Positions 44,654-52,654 of a DNA stretch of 64,000 nucleotides are shown here, in pieces. The notes under the pieces are model-generated. The model was given only the letters and a program-made list of their open reading frames with translations. It was not told the origin of the DNA and ran no database searches. Positions within the stretch are counted from its first letter, which is position 1. Every line of letters begins with the position of its first letter. The stretch is from Actinomadura luteofluorescens (GTDB lineage Bacteria; Actinomycetota; Actinomycetes; Streptosporangiales; Streptosporangiaceae). Location of the stretch: contig NZ_JACCBA010000001.1 in assembly GCF_013409365.1 (NCBI RefSeq), forward strand, positions 8,928,001 through 8,992,000, read 5' to 3'. Position numbers and translations under genes: made by a program.

Positions 44654-44683
44654 CCCATCCGCCCGAGTGACCCACCCGCAACG

Positions 44684-44717
44684 AGGGCCCGTCGCGACGT
44701 CCGCCGCGGCGGGCCCT
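44684..44717 (+). terminator. hairpin terminator of the GH48 gene
   Basis: AGGGCCCG (44684-44691) pairs with CGGGCCCT (44710-44717) around an 18-base loop with inner GC pairing, 31 bases after the stop codon; TTCC follows. Confidence 0.65.
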
Positions 44718-44763
44718 TCCGCTCGCCCACGAGGGTCGCCACCAGGGGCGACGCCCGTGTATG

Positions 44764-44777
44764 CGAACATATGTTCG
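44764..44777. promoter_or_regulatory. LexA (SOS) box overlapping the dinB start codon
   Basis: CGAACATATGTTCG is a perfect palindrome matching the actinobacterial LexA consensus CGAAC-N4-GTTCG. The ATG at 44771-44773 lies inside its central spacer. LexA bound here would cover the start of the message, giving damage-inducible expression. Confidence 0.88.
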
Positions 44778-45952
44778 TGTCCGCCGGTGCGACGATCCTG
44801 CATGCCGACCTGGACGCGTTCTACGCGTCGGTCGAGCAGCGGGACGACCCCGCGCTGCGGGGGCGGCCGGTGATCGTCGGGGCGGGCGTGGTGCTGGCGG
44901 CGAGCTACGAGGCCAAGGCCTGCGGCGTGCGAACGGCGATGAGCGGCGGGCAGGCCCGCCGGCTGTGCCCGCGGGCGGTCGTCGTCCGGCCGCGCATGAG
45001 CGCCTACAGCGCGGCGAGCAAGGCGGTCTTCGCGGTGTTCCGCGCCACGACGCCGCTGGTGGAGGGCCTGTCGATCGACGAGGCGTTCCTCGACGCCGAC
45101 GGGCTGCGCCGCCCGCCCGTCGACGTGGCCGTCCGGCTGCGGCGCGCGATCGCCGAGGAGGTCGGGCTGCCGATCACGGTCGGGGTGGCCCGCACCAAGT
45201 TCCTCGCCAAGGTCGCCAGCGGCGTCGCCAAGCCCGACGGGCTCCTGGTGGTGCCGCCGGACGGCGAGCTGGAGTTCCTGCGCCCGCTGCCGGTGCGGCG
45301 GCTGTGGGGCGTGGGGCCCGCGACCGCGGCCAAGCTCGCCGGGTTCGGCGTGCGGACGGTCGGGGACGTGGCCGGCATGCCGGAGTCCACGCTGGTGTCG
45401 ATGCTCGGCCCGGGGGCGGGCCGCCACCTGTACGCGCTGGCGCACAACCGCGACCCGCGCCCCGTGCGGGCGGGCGTGCGGCGGCGGTCGATGGGGGCGC
45501 AGCGGGCGCTCGGCCGCCGTCCCCGCACGGCGGCGGAGCTGGACGCGATGCTCGTCGGGCTGGCCGACCGGCTCGGCGGCCGGCTGCGCAAGGCCCGCCG
45601 CGTCTGCCGGACGGTCACCCTCCGGCTGCGGTTCGGCGACTACGCCCGGGCCACGCGCTCGCACACGCTGGCCCAGGCCACCGCCGAGACCTCCGCGGTC
45701 CTGGCGGCGGCGCGGGGCCTGCTCGCCGCGGCCATGCCACTGGTCGACGAGCGCGGACTGACGCTGATCGGCCTCTCGCTCGGCAACCTGCACGACGACC
45801 GCGCCGTCCAGCTCACCCTGCCCTTCGACCAGGCGATGGCGGTGGACGGCGCGGTCGACGGCGTCCGTGACCGGTTCGGCTCGTCCGCCATCACCCGCGC
45901 CGTGCTGCTCGGCCGGGACCAGGGCGACCCGGTGCCGCTGCTGCCCGACTGA
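44771..45952 (+). CDS. dinB: DNA polymerase IV (Y-family)
   Basis: 393 residues: catalytic HADLDAFYASVEQ at the N-terminus, steric-gate region SYEAKACGVRTAM, the second catalytic site LSIDEAFLD, thumb helix-hairpin-helix LWGVGPATAAKLAGFGV, and a C-terminal little-finger domain. The tail ends QLTLPF, the canonical beta-clamp-binding type, followed by about 45 residues. It performs error-prone translesion synthesis. Start choice: ATG 44771 or GTG 44777; neither has a Shine-Dalgarno, and both overlap the LexA box, suggesting a leaderless transcript. Confidence 0.93.
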   Translation: MFVSAGATILHADLDAFYASVEQRDDPALRGRPVIVGAGVVLAASYEAKACGVRTAMSGGQARRLCPRAVVVRPRMSAYSAASKAVFAVFRATTPLVEGLSIDEAFLDADGLRRPPVDVAVRLRRAIAEEVGLPITVGVARTKFLAKVASGVAKPDGLLVVPPDGELEFLRPLPVRRLWGVGPATAAKLAGFGVRTVGDVAGMPESTLVSMLGPGAGRHLYALAHNRDPRPVRAGVRRRSMGAQRALGRRPRTAAELDAMLVGLADRLGGRLRKARRVCRTVTLRLRFGDYARATRSHTLAQATAETSAVLAAARGLLAAAMPLVDERGLTLIGLSLGNLHDDRAVQLTLPFDQAMAVDGAVDGVRDRFGSSAITRAVLLGRDQGDPVPLLPD

Positions 45953-45978
45953 GCCCGCCCGGCTGAGCCTGCCCGGGC

Positions 45979-45996
45979 GAGCCGTCAGGACGGCTC
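45979..45996. terminator. short hairpin between convergent dinB and dioxygenase genes
   Basis: GAGCCGTC pairs with GACGGCTC around a 2-base loop; the stem covers the last codons of the minus-strand dioxygenase gene. A second 7-bp stem (45956-45979) lies just left. Both are candidates for termination of the convergent transcripts. Confidence 0.45.
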
Positions 45997-46998
45997 TACG
46001 ATGCCGAGGCCGTCCGCCCCGACCTGGACGGCGGACTCGTCCAGTACCGACTCCGAGATCGGCTGGAGGCGCCCGTCCAGGTCGAGGACGGGGCTGGCCT
46101 CCTTGTACCAGGACTCGATCACGGCGTTGCCCCAGAAGTCGCGGCGGCGGTCGTCGTGCACGTTCCACCGGAACGTCTCGTGGTCCGGGTCGCCCGTGTA
46201 GTAGTCGGAGGTGTAGATCTCGACCCGGTGCCCGTCGGGGTCGCGGAGGTAGACGTAGAAGGCGTTGGAGACGCCGTGCCGCCCGGGACCGCGCTCGATG
46301 TGGTGCTCCTTGCGCAGCGAGCCGAACACGTCGGCGGTGCGCAGCACCTGGTGGGACTCGTGCGTCGCCATGCCGACGTGGTGCAGCCGGGGCCCCGCGC
46401 CGCCGGTGAACGCCACGTCGTGGACGGTCTGCTTGCGGTACATCCACGCCGCGTACAGCTCGTGCTCGTCGCCCTCGATCGTCTCCGAGCAGCCGAAGCC
46501 GAGGGACGTGTAGTGCTCGTAGGCGGCGGGGATGTCGGGCGTGCAGATGTTGAAGTGGTCCAGGCGGGCGATCTGAGCGCCGCGGTGCAGGTCGTAGCGC
46601 TGGATGAGGCGCTCCCCGCGGGCGATGTCGTGGAAGAACTCCACGGTGAAGCCGAGCGGGTCGACGACGCGGACGGCGTCGCCGACGCCGTGGGTCCCGG
46701 TTCCGGCGGGGACGCGCCGGACGGGCCGGCCGAGGGAGGCGAAGAACCGCTCGGCCCGGTCGACGTCCTCGGGCGTCCGCACCCGGTAGGCGATGTGGTC
46801 CAGGGCGGCGACGGGCCCGGAGCGCAGGACGAGAGAGTGGTGGGTCAGCTCGTCGGTGCCGCGCAGGTACACGGCGCCGGCGTCCTCGTGCTGGACGTGC
46901 AGGCCCAGCATGTCGACCCAGAACCAGCGGGCGGCGGCCAGGTCGGTGACGGCCAGTTGCGCGTATGCGGAGCGGATCACGTCGGGAGGTGTGGTCAT
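45985..46998 (-). CDS. hpaD: homoprotocatechuate (3,4-dihydroxyphenylacetate) 2,3-dioxygenase
   Basis: 337-residue extradiol dioxygenase of the vicinal-oxygen-chelate type. From memory of the Brevibacterium enzyme (metal ligands H155, H214, E267; second-sphere N157, W192, H200, R243, H248, Y257, R293), each residue is present here at a constant offset of -7: H148, H207, E260, N150, W185, H193, R236, H241, Y250, R286. It opens the ring of homoprotocatechuate to 5-carboxymethyl-2-hydroxymuconate semialdehyde with Fe(II) or Mn(II). Last gene of a four-gene operon with the FAH-RraA, DapA-fold and HpaE-like genes. Confidence 0.92.
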   Translation of the reverse strand: MTTPPDVIRSAYAQLAVTDLAAARWFWVDMLGLHVQHEDAGAVYLRGTDELTHHSLVLRSGPVAALDHIAYRVRTPEDVDRAERFFASLGRPVRRVPAGTGTHGVGDAVRVVDPLGFTVEFFHDIARGERLIQRYDLHRGAQIARLDHFNICTPDIPAAYEHYTSLGFGCSETIEGDEHELYAAWMYRKQTVHDVAFTGGAGPRLHHVGMATHESHQVLRTADVFGSLRKEHHIERGPGRHGVSNAFYVYLRDPDGHRVEIYTSDYYTGDPDHETFRWNVHDDRRRDFWGNAVIESWYKEASPVLDLDGRLQPISESVLDESAVQVGADGLGIVEPS

Positions 46999-47006
46999 GG
47001 TTGCTC

Positions 47007-48503
47007 CTAGGCGCCGAAGCGGGGCGTGTGCACCTCGCCGAGCATGACGTGCACGATCTTGGATTCGGAGAAGAAGTCGATGCTGTGCGCGCCGCCCTCG
47101 CGGCCGAGCCCGGAGTCCTTCACCCCTCCGAAGGGGGTGCGCAGGTCACGAACGTTGTGCGAGTTGATCCAGACCATACCCGAGGCGACTTCGTGGGCGA
47201 TGCGGTGGCCGCGGCGCAGGTCGCCGGTCCACACGTAGGCGGCGAGCCCGTAGCGGGTGGCGTTGGCCAGTTCGACCGCCTCGCACTCGTCGTCGAAGGG
47301 CGCGACGGCCACGACCGGGCCGAAGATCTCCTCCTGGAAGATCCGGGCGTCCCGCGGGACGTCGGTGAACACGGCGGGCTGCAGGTAGTTGCCCTCCGGC
47401 AGGTGCCCCGGGCGGCCGCCGCCCGCGACCAGCCTGGCCTCCCGCCGGCCGACCTCGACGTACTCCAGGACCCGCGCGTAGTGCTCCGGATGGACGAGGG
47501 CGCCGACCTCGGTGGCGGGGTCGGACGGGAGCCCGACCCGCACCTTCTCGGCGCGCTCGGCGAGCCGCCGGGTGAACTCCTCGTAGACGGGGCGTTCCAC
47601 GAGCACGCGGGACCCGGCCGTGCAGCGCTCCCCGTTGAGCGAGAAGACGCCGAAGACGACCGAGTCGAGCGCCGCCTCCAGGTCGGCGTCGGCGAACACC
47701 ACGACGGGGGACTTGCCGCCGAGCTCCATGGACAGCGCTTTCAGGCCGTCGGCTGAGCACCGCATGATGTGCCGCCCGGTGTCGGTGGAGCCGGTGAACG
47801 ACAGCAGCGGCACGTCCGGGTGGTCGACGAGCGCCTGCCCGGCGGCCTCCCCGAGGCCGTGCACGATGTTGACCACCCCGGCGGGCACGCCCGCCTCGGT
47901 GAGGATCTCCGGCCACAGGCCCGCCGACAGCGGCGTCCACTCGGCGGGCTTCAGCACGAGCGTGCAGCCGGACGCCAGCGCCGGGGCGAGCTTCCAGCTC
48001 TCCAGCATGAACGGGGTGTTCCACGGGGTGATCAGCCCGGCGACGCCCGCGGGCGTCCGCACGACGTAGTTGAGCTGGGTGTCGCCGACCCGGTAGGCCT
48101 CCTCGCCGAGCGCGACGATCACGTCGGCGAAGTAGCGGAAGTTCTCGGCGGCGCGGCGGGCCTGGCCGCGCGCCTGGGTGATCGGCAGCCCGGAGTCGAA
48201 GGACTCCAGCTCCGCGAGGCGGTCCTCGCGCGCCTCGACGGCGTCGGCGACGCGGACGAGGATCGAGGCGCGCTCGCGGTTGCCGAGCGCCGCCCAGGCG
48301 GGGAACGCCGCGCGGGCCGCGGCCACGGCCCGGTCGACGTCGGCGGGCCCGCCCGCGGCGGCGGTGGTGTAGCGGGTGTTGGACACGGGGTCGGCGACGT
48401 CGAAGACCGCGCCGTCGGCGCTGTCGGCGTACGCGCCGCCGATCCAGTGCCGGATGCGGTCCGGCAGCCCGGCCGGGCGGGCGGGGGAGGAGGGGAGGGA
48501 CAT
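47007..48503 (-). CDS. hpaE: 5-carboxymethyl-2-hydroxymuconate semialdehyde dehydrogenase
   Basis: 498-residue aldehyde dehydrogenase: NAD-binding LITPWNTPFMLESWKLAPAL, LSFTGSTDTGRHIM, catalytic Glu in SMELGGKSPVVV, catalytic Cys in NGERCTAGSR, and the C-terminal GGVKDSGLGREGG. It oxidises the ring-cleavage product to 5-carboxymethyl-2-hydroxymuconate. The assignment to HpaE rests on the family type and the neighbouring HpaD gene, 8 bases downstream. Confidence 0.9.
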   Translation of the reverse strand: MSLPSSPARPAGLPDRIRHWIGGAYADSADGAVFDVADPVSNTRYTTAAAGGPADVDRAVAAARAAFPAWAALGNRERASILVRVADAVEAREDRLAELESFDSGLPITQARGQARRAAENFRYFADVIVALGEEAYRVGDTQLNYVVRTPAGVAGLITPWNTPFMLESWKLAPALASGCTLVLKPAEWTPLSAGLWPEILTEAGVPAGVVNIVHGLGEAAGQALVDHPDVPLLSFTGSTDTGRHIMRCSADGLKALSMELGGKSPVVVFADADLEAALDSVVFGVFSLNGERCTAGSRVLVERPVYEEFTRRLAERAEKVRVGLPSDPATEVGALVHPEHYARVLEYVEVGRREARLVAGGGRPGHLPEGNYLQPAVFTDVPRDARIFQEEIFGPVVAVAPFDDECEAVELANATRYGLAAYVWTGDLRRGHRIAHEVASGMVWINSHNVRDLRTPFGGVKDSGLGREGGAHSIDFFSESKIVHVMLGEVHTPRFGA

Positions 48504-48545
48504 CGTGCTCTCTTCCGGTTCGGTGCGGGAGGCTGGGGCGGCGGG

Positions 48546-49466
48546 TCAGATCCCCGCGGTGAGGTCGCCGCCCTGGTCGAGCAGGACTCGGATGCGCGCC
48601 CGCGCCTCGTCGGAGGGTGCGGCGAGGGGCGGCCGGACGTGCCCGGAGGGGATGCGGCCCTGCCGCTCCAGCACCCACTTGGCGGGTGCCGGGTTCGTCT
48701 CGACGAACAGCACGTCCACGAGGGGGTGCAGCCGGTAGTGCAGGTCGCGGGCGGCGGCGTGGTCGCCCGCCGTCCACAGCTCGTACATGCGGGCGACCGC
48801 GGCGGGCGCGAGGTTGGCGACGGCGCTGACGAACCCGGCGCCGCCGAGGGCGAGCAGCGGCAGACACAGCAGCTCGATGCCGGACCAGACGAGCAGTTCG
48901 GGCCCGCAGGCGTGCAGGACGCGGGAGAAGTGCTCGAAGTCCTTGGTCGTCTCCTTGATCCCGACGACGTTGTCGAAGTCGGCGAACAGCCGCCGGACGG
49001 TCTCGGGCGCGATGTCCACGGCCGTCCGGGACGGCACGTTGTAGATCACCAGCGGCAGGTCGGGGAACTCGCGCGCCACGGTCGCGTACCAGTCGTACAG
49101 GGCCCGCTGGGTGGGCCGCGCGTAGTACGGGGTGATCACCAGGGCGGCGTCGGCGCCGGCGTCGCGGGCCGCGGCGGTGATCTCCAGCGTCTCCTCCAGC
49201 TTCGCCGAGCCGGTGCCGGGCAGGAACGGGACGCGGTCCGCGACCTCGCCGGCGGCGGTGCGGATCGCGGCGATCCGCTCGGCGGCGGTCTGGCTGCTCG
49301 GCTCCCCGGTGGAACCGCCGAGCGAGATCCCGTGCGAGCCGGACTCCAGCTGCCAGCGGACCAGCCCGCGCAGCGCGTCGTGGTCGACGGCGCCGGCGGC
49401 GGTGAACGGTGTGACGACGGGCGCGATCGACCCGCGGATCGCGGCCGGATCGGTGCGGAACTTCAA
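48546..49466 (-). CDS. DapA-fold (class I) aldolase/lyase of the homoprotocatechuate operon
   Basis: 306-residue TIM-barrel protein of the dihydrodipicolinate synthase/N-acetylneuraminate lyase superfamily: GSTGEPSS (residues 51-58), the tyrosine YNVPSRTAVD (Tyr142) and Schiff-base Lys171 in GIKETTKD. In an operon for homoprotocatechuate it probably does aldol cleavage of a 2-oxo acid at the end of the path, a role played by the unrelated HpaI in Escherichia coli. True DapA is less likely here. The start is TTG at 49466, with GGAG seven bases upstream, directly after the stop of the preceding gene. Confidence 0.85.
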   Translation of the reverse strand: MKFRTDPAAIRGSIAPVVTPFTAAGAVDHDALRGLVRWQLESGSHGISLGGSTGEPSSQTAAERIAAIRTAAGEVADRVPFLPGTGSAKLEETLEITAAARDAGADAALVITPYYARPTQRALYDWYATVAREFPDLPLVIYNVPSRTAVDIAPETVRRLFADFDNVVGIKETTKDFEHFSRVLHACGPELLVWSGIELLCLPLLALGGAGFVSAVANLAPAAVARMYELWTAGDHAAARDLHYRLHPLVDVLFVETNPAPAKWVLERQGRIPSGHVRPPLAAPSDEARARIRVLLDQGGDLTAGI

Positions 49467-49467
49467 C

Positions 49468-50916
49468 TCATCGCTCCTCGGTTGGGGTTCGTCGGCCGCC
49501 GCGGCGCCAGGCCTCGTAGGCCTCCCGCCGGCGCGGCCCGAGCGGGTACAGGCCCTCGACGGGCTCGCCGGCGGCGACGCGCTCGGCGATGAAGCGCTCC
49601 TGCGCCTCCTGCTCGGCCGCGTCCTCGGCGAGCCCGCGCACGAGGTCCGGCGGGATGACGACGACGCCGTCGGCGTCGCCCACCAGGACGTCGCCGGGCT
49701 GGACGAGCGCGCCCCCGCAGGCGATCGGCAGCCCGGTGTCCCAGGGGACGTGGCGGCGCCCGAGCACGGCCGGGTGCGCGCCCGCGTGGAAGACCGGCAG
49801 GTCCAGACCGGCGACGGCGGCGCTGTCGCGGAGCCCGCCGTCGGTGACGACCCCCGCCGCGCCGCGCCGCAGGGCGCGCAGCGCGAGGATGTCGCCGATC
49901 GTGCCGGAGGAGGCGTCGCGGCGCGCGTCCATGACCAGCACCTGGCCCGGTCGGAGTTCCTCGACGGCCCGCTTCTGGGCGTTCATGCCACCGCCGTACC
50001 GCTCGAACAGGTCCTCGCGGAGGGGCAGGTAGCGCAGCGTGTGCGCGGTGCCGACCATCTTCACCGCGCCGCCCGCCGGGTGGACGCCGTCGACGGTCAT
50101 GTGCTGGAGGCCGCGCTTGCGTATCTGGGAGCTGAGCGTGGCGGTCGACAGGCTCCGCAGCGCGGTCGCGGTCGCCTCGTCCAGGACGGGCTCGCGCGTG
50201 TGGGCCGGGCCCCAGGCATCGGCCCGGACGGCGTCGTCGACCCGGGGCATGGCGCCCCACCCGGGAAGCGGGTCCGCGTCGGCGACCGTGTTGGACAGGC
50301 GCCCGGTGGTGGCGGTCCCGGCGGTCACCTCGACCTCGACGACGTCGCCGGGGGAGACGACGGAGGCGCCGGCGGGGGTGCCGGTGAGGATGACGTCCCC
50401 GGCTTCGAGGGTGACCAGCCGGGAGAGGTCGGCGACCAGGTCGGCGAAGGGGAACAGGAGCGTGTCGCTGGTGTCGTCCTGGACGACCTCGCCGTTCACC
50501 CAGGTGCGGACGCGCAGCGCGCGCGGGTCCAGGCCGCGCGCGTCGAGAAGCCGGGGCCCGAGGGGGGTGAAGCCGTCCGAGCCCTTGGAGCGCAGGTTGG
50601 AGCCCCGGTCGGCATAGCGAAGGTCGTGCACGCCGGCGTCGTTGGCGGCCGTCACCCAGCCGACGTGCTCCCAGGCGTCCCGCGGCGCGACGCGGTGCGC
50701 GCGCCGGCCGACGACCAGGGCGATCTCGCCCTCGAAGGTCATCAGCTCGCAGCCCGCGGGGCGGTTCAGCGGGTCGCCCGTCCCGGCGAGCGAGGACGGC
50801 GGCTTGAGGAAGTAGGACGGCTCGGCGGGGATCCGGCCGCGCTCCTTCGCCCGCGAGGGGAAGTTGAGGTGCACGGCGATGATCTTCGAGGGCCGGTTGC
50901 CCAGGGGGTGCGGCAC
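49468..50916 (-). CDS. FAH-domain / RraA-domain fusion enzyme (HpaG-like)
   Basis: 482 residues with two catalytic-type domains. Residues 1-about 235 are a fumarylacetoacetate-hydrolase fold: SYFLKPPSSL, metal ligands in CELMTFEGEIALVVG and NDAGVHDLRYADRG, substrate-loop RSKGSDGFTPLGP. This matches the HpaG decarboxylase/isomerase group. Residues about 260-482 are an RraA/HMG-aldolase fold with GTIGDILALRALRRG and TDGGLRDSAAVAG; the acidic residue expected two positions after Arg-Asp in aldolases is not evident. GTG 50916 is preceded by AGGAGAG. It leads the hpa operon and could decarboxylate, isomerise and cleave successive intermediates. Confidence 0.88.
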   Translation of the reverse strand: MPHPLGNRPSKIIAVHLNFPSRAKERGRIPAEPSYFLKPPSSLAGTGDPLNRPAGCELMTFEGEIALVVGRRAHRVAPRDAWEHVGWVTAANDAGVHDLRYADRGSNLRSKGSDGFTPLGPRLLDARGLDPRALRVRTWVNGEVVQDDTSDTLLFPFADLVADLSRLVTLEAGDVILTGTPAGASVVSPGDVVEVEVTAGTATTGRLSNTVADADPLPGWGAMPRVDDAVRADAWGPAHTREPVLDEATATALRSLSTATLSSQIRKRGLQHMTVDGVHPAGGAVKMVGTAHTLRYLPLREDLFERYGGGMNAQKRAVEELRPGQVLVMDARRDASSGTIGDILALRALRRGAAGVVTDGGLRDSAAVAGLDLPVFHAGAHPAVLGRRHVPWDTGLPIACGGALVQPGDVLVGDADGVVVIPPDLVRGLAEDAAEQEAQERFIAERVAAGEPVEGLYPLGPRRREAYEAWRRGGRRTPTEER

Positions 50917-50972
50917 GGGGGCTCTCTCCTGTGACGGGACGGGACCGGACCTCGCGGACGAGGTCACGAAGA

Positions 50973-50986
50973 AATCGTATATGAAG
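50973..50986. promoter_or_regulatory. GntR-type operator candidate, site 1
   Basis: AATCGTATATGAAG, one perfect AATCGTA half-site and a degenerate second half, 56 bases upstream of the FAH-RraA start. The same motif recurs at 51085, 54408 and 56909. Confidence 0.55.
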
Positions 50987-51084
50987 TCATGCACGATGAC
51001 GAGAGCAGGGTCGTCCCGACTTCGATCGTTCCAATCGGGGGCCGGACGCGACGGGGGACGAAGCCCCCGTGCAGTATGATCGCA

Positions 51085-51098
51085 AATCGTATGCGAAA
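51085..51098. promoter_or_regulatory. GntR-type operator candidate, site 2
   Basis: AATCGTATGCGAAA, 22 bases before the alpha/beta hydrolase-gntR operon; it fits autoregulation. The TCGTATnCGA core agrees with the TNGTN-ACNA pattern of FadR-type regulators. Confidence 0.55.
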
Positions 51099-51120
51099 TC
51101 CTCTAGGAGGTGCTTGACGG

Positions 51121-51852
51121 ATGCGCGACCTCGCCGCTCGCACGTTCACGCCGGACAGCCCGGCGGACGCCCCGCCCGTGCTGCTCGTCCACGGCTTCGG
51201 CTCCGACGGGCGGGCCGACTGGATCGAGACCGGGATGGTCGACGCCCTGACCGCGGTCGGGCGGTCCGTCATCGTCCCGGACCTGCCCGGACACGGGGAC
51301 AGCCCGGCGCCCGCCTCCGCGGGCGAGGCCACCGCGCCCGCCGTCGCCGCCGCCCTGGTGGCGATCCTGGACCGGGCGGGGGCCGAGACGTTCGACGCGG
51401 TCGGCTACTCGCTCGGCGCCAGGATCGCGTGGGAGCTGCCGTCGGCCGCGCCGGGGCGGATGGAGCGCGCCGTACTGGGCGGTCTGAGCCCCGTCGAGCC
51501 CTTCACCGCCGTCGACATCGACGCGTTGCGGCGCGCCGTCGACGAGGGCACGGAGTGCGACGACCCGTTCACCGGCGCCATCGCGGCCATGGTCAGGGCG
51601 CAGGGCGACCGCGCCGCAGGGCTCGCGCTCTGCGTCGAGGGCCTGCGCGCGACGCCGTTCGAGGGCGGCCCGTGGAACGCGAAGGTTCTTCCCGTCTTCG
51701 TCGTCGGAGAGAATGATGAGTTGACACGAGGAATCGGCCGGCTCGCCGAGGAGCTCGGCGAGGCGGAACTGGTCACCGTGCCCGGCGCCCACCACGAGGT
51801 GCCGGGCGGGCCGCACTGGCGTGTGGCCGTCCTGGACGCGCTGTCGCGGTGA
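51121..51852 (+). CDS. alpha/beta hydrolase
   Basis: 243 residues: oxyanion region LLVHGFGSDG, nucleophile Ser in VGYSLGARIA, acid in VVGENDELT, and the catalytic His in PGAHHEVPGG. It hydrolyses an ester, thioester or carbon-carbon bond; MhpC-type carbon-carbon hydrolases of meta-cleavage paths belong to the same superfamily, but the sequence does not decide. AGGAGG precedes the ATG. The gene is first of a two-gene operon with the GntR regulator and is divergent from the hpa operon. Confidence 0.85.
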   Translation: MRDLAARTFTPDSPADAPPVLLVHGFGSDGRADWIETGMVDALTAVGRSVIVPDLPGHGDSPAPASAGEATAPAVAAALVAILDRAGAETFDAVGYSLGARIAWELPSAAPGRMERAVLGGLSPVEPFTAVDIDALRRAVDEGTECDDPFTGAIAAMVRAQGDRAAGLALCVEGLRATPFEGGPWNAKVLPVFVVGENDELTRGIGRLAEELGEAELVTVPGAHHEVPGGPHWRVAVLDALSR

Positions 51853-51902
51853 CCGGGCCGGCGAACACGTCCGGGGTGCGGGCCGAGGATGAGGAGAACC
51901 GG

Positions 51903-52583
51903 GTGAGTGCCGCGAGGAAGCAGGACCAGACCAAGGAGAGCAAGGCCGAGTTCTGCTACGAGCTGCTGCGGTCGCGCATTCTCGAAGGCACCTACGTGCC
52001 CGGATACCGGCTGGTCATCAACCAGCTCGCCCAGGAGACCGGGGTCAGCACGATCCCGTTGCGCGAGGCCCTGCGCCGGTTGCAGTCCGACGGGCTCGTC
52101 GAGGTGGTGCGCAACGTCGGCGCCCGCGTCGCGGTCTTCGACGCCGAGCAGGTCGAGCACACGCTGCAGATCCTCGCCCGGCTGGAGGGCTACGCCACCG
52201 CGATCTCCGCGCCGCTCATGACGGCCGCGCACATCGACGCCTCCCGCAAGATCAACGACCGGATGGTGGAGGCGCTGGAGGAGTTCGACCCGACCGCGTT
52301 CACAGCGCTCAACCGCGAGTTCCACTTCTCGATCTACGAGCACTGTCCGGACGCGCACCTGCGCTCCCTGCTCGAAGCCGAGTGGACCCGGCTGGACCAC
52401 ATGCGCCGCTCGACCTTCAGCTACGTCCCCGGCCGCGCCCGCCGCTCCGTGGTCGAGCACGGGCACATCCTCGACCTCATCACCGGGGGCGGCGACCCGG
52501 CCGAGATCGAGCGCATCGCCTGCGCCCACAAGAACGCCACCGCCGACGCGCTCCACAGCGCGCACCCCGTCCCGCACAAGTGA
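51903..52583 (+). CDS. GntR-family regulator, FadR subfamily (FCD domain)
   Basis: 226 residues. An N-terminal winged helix-turn-helix (GYRLVINQLAQETGVSTIPLREALRRL in part) is joined to an all-helical FCD ligand domain with FTALNREFHFSIYEHC and a later VVEHGHILDLI that supplies metal/ligand His residues. The GTG at 51903 has a strong AGGAGA site; a GTG at 51849 overlapping the upstream stop is an alternative. As the only regulator in the 46-64 kb island, it probably binds the AATCGTA palindromes found at its three divergent promoters, with an aromatic or carboxylic acid as inducer. Confidence 0.9.
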   Translation: MSAARKQDQTKESKAEFCYELLRSRILEGTYVPGYRLVINQLAQETGVSTIPLREALRRLQSDGLVEVVRNVGARVAVFDAEQVEHTLQILARLEGYATAISAPLMTAAHIDASRKINDRMVEALEEFDPTAFTALNREFHFSIYEHCPDAHLRSLLEAEWTRLDHMRRSTFSYVPGRARRSVVEHGHILDLITGGGDPAEIERIACAHKNATADALHSAHPVPHK

Positions 52584-52592
52584 CCTTAAGGC

Positions 52593-52639
52593 CGGACGCG
52601 CCGTTCCCACCGGGCGAGGGATGGGGAACGGCGCGTCCG
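52593..52639. terminator. 16-bp perfect bidirectional terminator
   Basis: Bases 52593-52608 pair perfectly with 52624-52639 around a 15-base loop, between the convergent gntR and SDR genes (10 bases after the gntR stop codon). Confidence 0.85.
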
Positions 52640-52654
52640 AGTCCTGAACGCCGG

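Noticed and set aside
41222..46447. Very long open frame (1741 codons) on the minus strand
   Set aside because: It lies opposite celR, GH48 and dinB, which have clear domains and codon use; the translation is Arg/Gly/Ala-rich without any family. It is a high-GC antisense shadow.
48546..49466. Lysine-biosynthetic dapA
   Set aside because: The fold fits, but the operon is for aromatic catabolism and no other lysine genes are present; an aldolase/lyase role is more likely.
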